This document shows positions 58,400 through 64,000 of a stretch of 64,000 bases of DNA, one piece after another. Every line of letters begins with the position of its first letter. Position 1 is the first letter of the stretch. Origin of the DNA: Candidatus Saccharimonadota bacterium. Lineage in GTDB: Bacteria > Patescibacteriota > Saccharimonadia > Saccharimonadales > UBA4665. Position numbers and translations under genes: made by a program. The stretch spans positions 24,873 through 88,872 of the forward strand of contig JAICKC010000002.1 in the NCBI GenBank assembly GCA_025928155.1, in the 5' to 3' direction. The notes under the pieces were generated by a model that did not search any database, was not told the origin of the DNA, and saw only the letters and a list, made by a program, of their open reading frames with translations.

Positions 58400-60316
58400 A
58401 TGACGGCCGTTTCAGATAATTTTCAGAGAGCGAACGGGGCGCTGGGAGCCAACTGGACCAATTGGTCGTGGTCGGGTGCGGTTGGGCCGCAAATTAGTTC
58501 CAATACGGCTACCGGCGGTGGCGGTGGCGGTACTACCAGCGGTGCTTTCTGGTCTGCGAATACCTTTGCAAATAACCAGTTTTCACAAGTCACCTTTGGA
58601 GCAGTACCGGCTGGAAGCGACTGGGCCGGGGTCACCGTGCGCCAAGCTGGTAATGGTGGCAGTGGCTATTTGGGGCTGTGGTTCGCCAATAATGGCAGCT
58701 CGTTATTCATGCTATTTGCCGAAAATGGTACGAGCAGCCCGCCTTCGCTCAGCAGTGTCAGCGGATCAATGTCCGCAGGTGATACGCTGGCGATCAGCGC
58801 CAACGGCACGACAATAAACCTGTATCACAACGGCCTGCTTGTGCTCTCTGCTACCGACAGCACGTATAGCTCGGGAAAACCTGGGGTGGCGTTCTATGCG
58901 GCTGCCGGCGCGCAGACGAGCGCCGTGACCTTATGGCAGGGCAACGACACCTTGGCAGTCGCTACGAGCAGCCTTCCAAATGGCACCGTCGGGACAGCAT
59001 ATAGTCAGACGCTCGCCTCGAGCGGCGGCACTGCTCCGTATACCTGGACAGTGAGCTCCGGCAGCTTGCCTGCGGGGCTTAGCCTATCCAGCGGCGGCGT
59101 CATTTCGGGCACACCGACGACCGGGGGCTCTAGTTCATTCACCGTGCAAGTAACGGACACAAACAGCAATACGGCAACCGGCAACCTTAGCATAACCATT
59201 ACGGCCAGTCCGCTCGCCATTGTCACCGCAAGCATGGCGAACGTCGCGCAAAACGTAGTTGTGAAGCGCTGGCTGCTTGCCTCTGGAGGCAGTTTGCCGT
59301 ACACCTGGACGATAGACTCCGGCAGCTTGCCGGCAGGCCTAGCGCTTGCCACCGACGGTACGGTCTCCGGCACACCGACTGCCACTGGGGCTTCCTCAGT
59401 AACCGTCCGGGTCACTGATGCCTCCTCCGCTACGACTACCGCTAGCCTGTCGATTACATCCGTTAGCGCGCCGTTCTCTCCTTCCAGCCCGACAACCGAT
59501 GGCAATGGCGTCATAACCTGGCAGATTAACAGCACGCTCAACGGCAATGATGCCGAGTCCATCCGGGTGCTACAACCGACGAGCCCAAGCTCCAGCTACC
59601 CACCCGCATTTCTATTCACGCTGCCGGTCAACAGCGGCACCGATGACACCACGTATGGCAACGGCCTCGACACAGTGCGCACACTGGGCTTGCATAACAC
59701 CTACAACTTGACCGTGGTCGAACCGAGTACCGGCGGCTACTGGCTGGCCGATAACCCGACTAACACACACATCATTCAGGAGACTTACCTACTCCAGCTG
59801 GCTGCTTGGGCGCGTACTACCTACGGCACAACTAACGAGCGCATTTACCTCATCGGCTTCTCGAGAACTGGCATCGGTGGCCAGAGTCTATTTTTTCACC
59901 ATCCGGACATCTACGCTGCGGTAGCCAGCTGGGACTTTCCAGCCGTTATGAGTACGTATGACGGCACCGACATCGACGGCATCACGGGCGGCAACCCAGC
60001 CGGCACGTACGGCACTCAGGATAACTTTGCGGCTAACTACCAGCTATCCGCCAGTAACCTTGCCAAGTGGTCGGCCGGGCAAAATTTTGGCAGTGTGAAC
60101 CGTATCTGGATCGGCGGCTACGTCGCTTTCCAAGATGATGTCACCGCGTACGACCCGGTGCTGACAACAGCAGGAATCTTACATACCAAGGCGTTGGTAT
60201 CAGCCTCTGTACACAACTGGGCGCCGACACCTGGCTGGGTCGCTCCCGCGCTGGCGGCCATTGTTACTCCCCTGCCTCCGACCACCTCCAGCCTTCTGAT
60301 GGTCGGCTTTCCGTAA
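58400..60316 (+). CDS. multidomain protein: lectin-like, two Ig-like repeats, alpha/beta-hydrolase, 638 aa
   Basis: Residues about 1-190 form a concanavalin/LamG-like domain (DNFQRANGALGANWTNW); 195-280 and 285-355 are two putative-Ig (He_PIG) repeats with YTWTVSSGSLPAGLSLS and YTWTIDSGSLPAGLALA; 370-638 is an esterase-like alpha/beta-hydrolase with nucleophile elbow GFSRTGIGG. No signal peptide, membrane helix or sorting signal is visible, which is odd for such domains. Function could be polysaccharide-ester cleavage on a host surface. Confidence 0.75.
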   Translation: MTAVSDNFQRANGALGANWTNWSWSGAVGPQISSNTATGGGGGGTTSGAFWSANTFANNQFSQVTFGAVPAGSDWAGVTVRQAGNGGSGYLGLWFANNGSSLFMLFAENGTSSPPSLSSVSGSMSAGDTLAISANGTTINLYHNGLLVLSATDSTYSSGKPGVAFYAAAGAQTSAVTLWQGNDTLAVATSSLPNGTVGTAYSQTLASSGGTAPYTWTVSSGSLPAGLSLSSGGVISGTPTTGGSSSFTVQVTDTNSNTATGNLSITITASPLAIVTASMANVAQNVVVKRWLLASGGSLPYTWTIDSGSLPAGLALATDGTVSGTPTATGASSVTVRVTDASSATTTASLSITSVSAPFSPSSPTTDGNGVITWQINSTLNGNDAESIRVLQPTSPSSSYPPAFLFTLPVNSGTDDTTYGNGLDTVRTLGLHNTYNLTVVEPSTGGYWLADNPTNTHIIQETYLLQLAAWARTTYGTTNERIYLIGFSRTGIGGQSLFFHHPDIYAAVASWDFPAVMSTYDGTDIDGITGGNPAGTYGTQDNFAANYQLSASNLAKWSAGQNFGSVNRIWIGGYVAFQDDVTAYDPVLTTAGILHTKALVSASVHNWAPTPGWVAPALAAIVTPLPPTTSSLLMVGFP

Positions 60317-60426
60317 CTCTAATACCAGTATTAGCCACTGACAGCCCCCGGGGTGGATGGATGAACATCCAAGCACTGCAGAATATTGTTTACTAATTGT
60401 GATGAGAGTCCGATAGAATAAACAGT

Positions 60427-60960
60427 ATGGACGAGCTACAAAGTATTATTGGCGACTATCGGGCCTTTCTCAAACAGATACTACAAGAAATAACAGACGC
60501 AGGCTTTGACCTGGCCGACTTTGTGCAGATGGATCATATGTGCTACCGAGTGCCTTCACTGGAGCGCTATGAGCTGAAAAAGCGGGAACTAGCAGCGTGT
60601 GGTACGCTGCTCGGCGAAGCGCAAGTTAACGGCCGGCCGATCGCAACGTTCCGTCTGCATAAGCCAGTGCACTTCGAGGGCTGGCGCATAGATACAGTGG
60701 AACTACCTGCGCCCAAAGATGGCGTCAAGACAAAAGAAGGACTCGAGCACGTCGAGATGGTGCTATACGACGACATGGAAGTGTTCCTGCAGAAATATTC
60801 TGACAAATCTTTTGAGCTGCAAGCCGCAGACCGGAGCATTAACCCGGAGATTGTCTTCCGGCTGCCGACCTACACGGTAAAATTCCACCTGCTCAACCTC
60901 CCAACCGTCGTATATTTGGAGAGAAAGTTGGGCATAATGGAGGTTCGGACCGGGCAATAA
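60427..60960 (+). CDS. YecM-like VOC protein, 177 aa
   Basis: Matches the YecM family: FLKQILQEITDAGFDLADFVQMDHMCYRVPSLERYE, then GRPIATFRLHKPV and HVEMVLYDD. A metal-binding VOC fold of unknown role. GAATAAACAGTATGG precedes the start, suggesting a short leader. The YbaK gene follows 14 nt later. Confidence 0.85.
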   Translation: MDELQSIIGDYRAFLKQILQEITDAGFDLADFVQMDHMCYRVPSLERYELKKRELAACGTLLGEAQVNGRPIATFRLHKPVHFEGWRIDTVELPAPKDGVKTKEGLEHVEMVLYDDMEVFLQKYSDKSFELQAADRSINPEIVFRLPTYTVKFHLLNLPTVVYLERKLGIMEVRTGQ

Positions 60961-60974
60961 GTCTGGCAGCAACT

Positions 60975-61469
60975 ATGACAAGCGCGTTATTACCGTTGGT
61001 CCAAAAATCGTTGGATGCCCGTGCCATTATCTATAAAGTTTTTGAATGCGATCCTGATCTCGCTGATACTGCCGTATTTTGTGAAAAATACGGGTTCGAC
61101 CTCGACCACTCCGCCAACGCAATCCTGGTGGCGGGCAAGTCAGACCCGGTGCGATACGCATGCTGCGTGATACTGGCGACAACAAAGCTAGATGTGAACA
61201 AGAAGGTCTGCCAGCTACTGGGGGTACGGAAAGCATCATTCGCCCCTCACGAAGCAGCAATCAAGTTCTCGCAGATGGAATATGGCGGTGTCACGGCTTT
61301 CGGCCTGCCCGACGACATTCCGATCTATGTCGATGCGAGCGTAATGGAGCACGAGGAGGTTGTGATGGGCGGTGGGAACCGGTCTTCGAAAGTTTTGATC
61401 GACCCTAGTGAGCTGAAAAAACTACCAGCCGTACAGATCATCGAAGGCCTCGCGAAGGCAAAAAATTAG
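60975..61469 (+). CDS. YbaK/EbsC-type aminoacyl-tRNA deacylase, 164 aa
   Basis: YbaK/ProRS-editing-like fold (PF04073): catalytic-type Lys region ILATTKLDVNKKVCQLLG and GGVTAFGLPDDIPIYVDASVM, then GGGNRSSKVLIDPSEL. It hydrolyses mischarged tRNAs such as Cys-tRNA-Pro in relatives. Confidence 0.88.
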   Translation: MTSALLPLVQKSLDARAIIYKVFECDPDLADTAVFCEKYGFDLDHSANAILVAGKSDPVRYACCVILATTKLDVNKKVCQLLGVRKASFAPHEAAIKFSQMEYGGVTAFGLPDDIPIYVDASVMEHEEVVMGGGNRSSKVLIDPSELKKLPAVQIIEGLAKAKN

Positions 61470-61479
61470 CCTTACGCCA

Positions 61480-62383
61480 TTACGGTAGATGGTTGCCGCC
61501 GGTGACGCCCAGCACTTCGGCGGTAACGTAACTTGACTCCTGAGATGCAAAAAAGACGTATGCTGGCGCGACCTCTGCCGGTTGCCCCGGCCGGCCGAGG
61601 GGGGTTTGCTCGCCAAACTTCGGAATGGCTTCCGCCGGCTGGCCGTGGCTCGGCTGCAGCGGTGTCCAGACCGGCCCAGGCGCTACCGCGTTCACGCGGA
61701 TGCCCTTCTCGGCCACTTGTTTGGCAAGCGCTTTGGTAAATGCTACGATGGCAGCCTTGGTTGAAGCGTAGTCAAGGAGCTGCGGCGACGGCTGGTACGA
61801 CTGAATGGATGCCGTATTAATTAATAATACTGGCACCCTTGGGCATGTACGGCAGCGCGTATTTACAGAGCCAAAACATGGCGTACACATTTATCGCAAA
61901 GGTTCGCTCAAACTGGCCGGTGGAAAGTTCAGCAATATCAGTCGCTGCAATCTGCTTGCCGGCAATGTTCGCCAGAATGTCTAAACCACCTAACGTTTCC
62001 GCGCCTTCGGTGGCCAGTTTCTCGCAAAAAGCCTCGTTGGAAATATCCCCCGGCATAGCTACTGCTTGACGGCCCTCTTTTTCAATGAAGTACACGGCTT
62101 CCTGAGCGTCCGCTTCCTCCTCGGGTAAATATGACAGTATGACGTCCGCCCCTTCGCGGGCAAAGGCAATGGCCGTTGCTCGGCCGATGCCCGAATCCGC
62201 GCCCGTCACGAGAGCCTTGCGGCCGGCTAACCGGCCGCTGCCCTTATATGACTGCTCGCCGTGATCGGGCGCTGGCTGCATAGCCTGTGCCAATCCCGGC
62301 TCGGCCTGAGTCTGCTTGAGGAACGGCGGCCGCAGATATTGCGTCTTTGGATCTTGCATGGCGAGTTGATTATTCCGTACCAT
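61480..62383 (-). pseudogene. short-chain dehydrogenase/reductase, frameshifted by a 4-bp duplication
   Basis: A first frame (62383 to 61817) carries the long N-terminus and TGADSGIGRATAIA Rossmann loop and ends at GASIIN-stop; the second frame (from about 61830) continues [23 protein letters not shown], including the catalytic Tyr and Lys, to TGGNHLP. The junction has a tandem TTAA duplication (ATTAATTAAT); removing 4 nt restores one reading frame of about 300 residues. It resembles YghA/YhdF-type stress oxidoreductases. Could also be an assembly error. Confidence 0.85.
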
Positions 62384-62408
62384 AAGCTTCTACCTTATAC
62401 CCTCTCTC

Positions 62409-62681
62409 CTACACCCCCACGTGGTGGCGTGACCGATTCTGTACGGCGTTCAGAATAGCAACCAGAATGAGCGATCCAACGAATGACCAGAATAGGCCGA
62501 CCCATGAGAACGCTAGATACGCCTGGTCACCCATGCCAAGCATCCGCGACAGCAAACCACCAATAATCGAGCCGATGACGCCAATAACGATACTGGCGAC
62601 AATGCCTTCGTTCCGGCCAGCGGTTTTAGCCGCGAGCCAACCAACAATACCACCGATGATAAGTGAAATAATTATGCTCAT
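62409..62681 (-). CDS. GlsB/YeaQ/YmgE-family membrane protein, 90 aa
   Basis: Start at ATG 62681 after AAAGGAGGATATATTGT. MSIIISLIIGGIVGWLAAK, then GIVASIVIGVIGSIIGGLL is the transglycosylase-associated protein family (PF04226): three membrane helices with Gly zipper. Stress-induced in other bacteria. Confidence 0.9.
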   Translation of the reverse strand: MSIIISLIIGGIVGWLAAKTAGRNEGIVASIVIGVIGSIIGGLLSRMLGMGDQAYLAFSWVGLFWSFVGSLILVAILNAVQNRSRHHVGV

Positions 62682-62700
62682 ACAATATATCCTCCTTTGA

Positions 62701-62961
62701 CTAACAGGCGCTTGGCGCGCCCTGTGTCTGGATAACTTTAACGAGTGCCTGATCGCTCCAGGCACATTTCTTGAAACACGGGAATGGTTCGCTTTGCGTG
62801 GCAGCAGCAGCAATCATGGAGCTGCCGTTTTCACCGGCACTATGCCCGCTACTGAACTGGCCACCGAACGATCCGCCCAAGCGGGCAAGTGCAGTAGCCG
62901 GCAGGGTTATCGCCACTTCTTCATCCGAAACTGCTGAGGTTGTGTTGATATTCGTTGTCAT
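62701..62961 (-). CDS. small hydrophilic protein, 86 aa, peptide-precursor-like
   Basis: ATG follows AAGGAGAAGCCACT. The first 30 residues (DEEVAITLPATALARLGG) resemble a peptide leader ending in a double Gly; the rest is Gly/Ser-rich, with Cys residues in EPFPCFKKCAW and at the C-terminus. No modification or transport genes adjoin it, so a bacteriocin role is only a possibility. Confidence 0.5.
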   Translation of the reverse strand: MTTNINTTSAVSDEEVAITLPATALARLGGSFGGQFSSGHSAGENGSSMIAAAATQSEPFPCFKKCAWSDQALVKVIQTQGAPSAC

Positions 62962-63034
62962 AGTGGCTTCTCCTTATTCTTGGGGTGGGCAGAGCTGTAA
63001 TACCCTGCCCACGTTTTAGCGCGCAGTCCGCCGA

Positions 63035-63226
63035 TTAGTCGTTCTGGTGGCTGTGCTGGCCGCCAAGGCGCTTTGCCGCAGTCGGTTGCGCTTTGGCGCC
63101 CTTCTTGCCAAGCTTGGACATATCCTGCTTCTTGCTGCTGGCTTCACCGCCCATACGAGCGATGTCGCGCTGTTTGTCGTCGTCCATGGCTGCAAAACCA
63201 CGGTTGCTAGTGTTGTTATCTGCCAT
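63035..63226 (-). CDS. KGG/GsiB-type stress protein, 63 aa
   Basis: Start at ATG 63226 after AAAGGAGGTCATT. NRGFAAMDDDKQRDIARMGGEAS matches the family NxGFAxMDxxKQRxIAxxGG; a second degenerate repeat SKLGKKGAKAQ follows. Disordered, hydrophilic. The ORF at 63016 in another frame is a shadow. Confidence 0.8.
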   Translation of the reverse strand: MADNNTSNRGFAAMDDDKQRDIARMGGEASSKKQDMSKLGKKGAKAQPTAAKRLGGQHSHQND

Positions 63227-63360
63227 AATGACCTCCTTTGCCTTACGTTGGCACTCTCTACTGTAAATGTTCAGGAAGCTGGCCGCTGTAAGAGTGCTCG
63301 TACGGCCAGTTCAAGATGTTTGGCAGCGGCGGCAAAAATATCTTACAAACACCGCCGTTA

Positions 63361-63906
63361 TTACCGCCTTAGCTGCGGGCTAAACCATCCCTCGATTGCC
63401 TCGATAAATGCGGGTATGTCATCTGGCTGACGGCTGGTAATAAGATGGCTGTCTATGACGACTGGCTGGTCAATCCATTCAGCGCCAGCGTTGCGAATGT
63501 CGTCCTGCAAGGTGTAGTAGCTGGTGAGCCTACGGCCTTCTACGAGGTCAGCCGACACCAGTAGCCAAGGCGCATGGCAAATGGCAGCAATGAGTTTGCC
63601 GTCGTCAGTAAATCGGTTGACCCAATCGCGCGCCCGCTTGTTCATACGTACATGGTCGGCATTCACAACGCCGCCCGGCAAAACAAGCGCGTCATACTCA
63701 TCGAAGTTAGCATCGGCAACCAACATATCGGCGATAAACTTGTCGCCCGCTTGAGTATGCTGCAGGGCCTGCAGATTTTTCTTATCAGTCGCCACCACCG
63801 TTACTGCCGCACCGCCCTCTTTGAGCCGCTTCAGAGGCTGCTCGAACTCGGCTTGTTCAAAGTAGTCGTCGACGAGTAGGGCGATCTTTTGTCTAGCTAT
63901 GCTCAT
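63361..63906 (-). CDS. DJ-1/PfpI-family protein (YhbO/YraA-type), 181 aa
   Basis: Class I glutamine-amidotransferase-like fold: nucleophile Cys in AAICHAPWLL, with the upstream Glu in FEQAEFEQPL. Close relatives are general-stress glyoxalase III/deglycase-like enzymes. The ATG follows AAAGGAGGATGCCCC, with a TATAAT box about 25 nt upstream. Adjacent to other stress-type small genes. Confidence 0.92.
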   Translation of the reverse strand: MSIARQKIALLVDDYFEQAEFEQPLKRLKEGGAAVTVVATDKKNLQALQHTQAGDKFIADMLVADANFDEYDALVLPGGVVNADHVRMNKRARDWVNRFTDDGKLIAAICHAPWLLVSADLVEGRRLTSYYTLQDDIRNAGAEWIDQPVVIDSHLITSRQPDDIPAFIEAIEGWFSPQLRR

Positions 63907-64000
63907 GGGGCATCCTCCTTTTTCGGGAGTATTTATTATAGACCGACTCTTTCGATTCTGCTGTAAGGATTTAAGAGGTTATCGTGTAAATAATCTCCGC

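Noticed and set aside
61533-61764. Plus-strand ORFs opposite the dehydrogenase
   Set aside because: Antisense shadows of a conserved coding sequence.
1-64000. CRISPR array
   Set aside because: No regularly spaced direct repeats of about 25-40 nt were seen; the repeats found are few, structured and irregularly spaced.
1-64000. Insertion sequences or prophage
   Set aside because: No transposase, integrase, capsid or terminase-like protein is encoded in the window.

Overview
The window looks like a chromosomal segment of a Patescibacteria (CPR) bacterium, most likely Candidatus Saccharibacteria (TM7). This rests on gene content and style: a short AlaRS without its C-terminal domain, a zinc-less bL32, a peptidoglycan-making cell with an otherwise sparse pathway set, many apparently leaderless mRNAs (TATACT box 6-12 nt before the start), and many tiny lineage-type proteins. 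The assignment is an inference from reading; no database search was possible.

Layout. 1-915: 3' part of myo-inositol-1-phosphate synthase. 0.9-6.4 kb and 8.4-10 kb: two accessory blocks flanking alaS, made of very small Lys/Arg-rich proteins with strong Shine-Dalgarno sequences, each followed by a long branched hairpin; several proteins and several hairpins form paralogous families. 10-16 kb: beta-lactamase-fold hydrolase, small stress-type proteins, a unit with a long structured leader, and a MarR/MFS drug-efflux pair. 16-22.5 kb (minus strand): nickel superoxide dismutase with its maturation protease, trmD, an amidase, khpA, rpsP, rnc, nudix, nusB, bL32. 22.6-34.3 kb: second structured-leader unit, leuS, ddl/murF-like (convergent), tRNA-Ala, small stress proteins, PKD surface protein, PrsW-like protease, MOSC protein.

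34.4-38.8 kb is AT-richer and unusual. It holds a complete tmRNA gene (ssrA, minus strand, not in the ORF track) and four further loci that share the tmRNA 3'-end/terminator sequence in the same orientation. One is a tmRNA-like 3' domain and three carry a related structured element of about 150 nt. One to three accessory genes (APH-fold kinase, small membrane proteins) lie between successive copies, giving a cassette-like array.

38.9-51 kb: small-molecule kinase, ksgA with an Rpf/YabE-like muralytic factor, pcrA/uvrD, a three-domain fusion of two CDP-alcohol phosphatidyltransferases with a HAD phosphatase, a lipid kinase, and lower glycolysis (tpiA, pgk, pyk), then tRNA-Glu. The fusion protein and the inositol-phosphate synthase together hint at phosphatidylinositol and phosphatidylglycerol synthesis. 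51.2-55.7 kb: a two-component system with an MacB/LolD-type ABC exporter and an exported protein. 55.7-64 kb: a degraded HAD gene, VOC proteins, a TMEM175-type channel, a large Ig/esterase protein, YecM, YbaK, a frameshifted short-chain dehydrogenase and a group of stress-type small proteins.

Coordinates of genes missing from the ORF track were counted by hand from the sequence lines. RNA structures were folded by eye.
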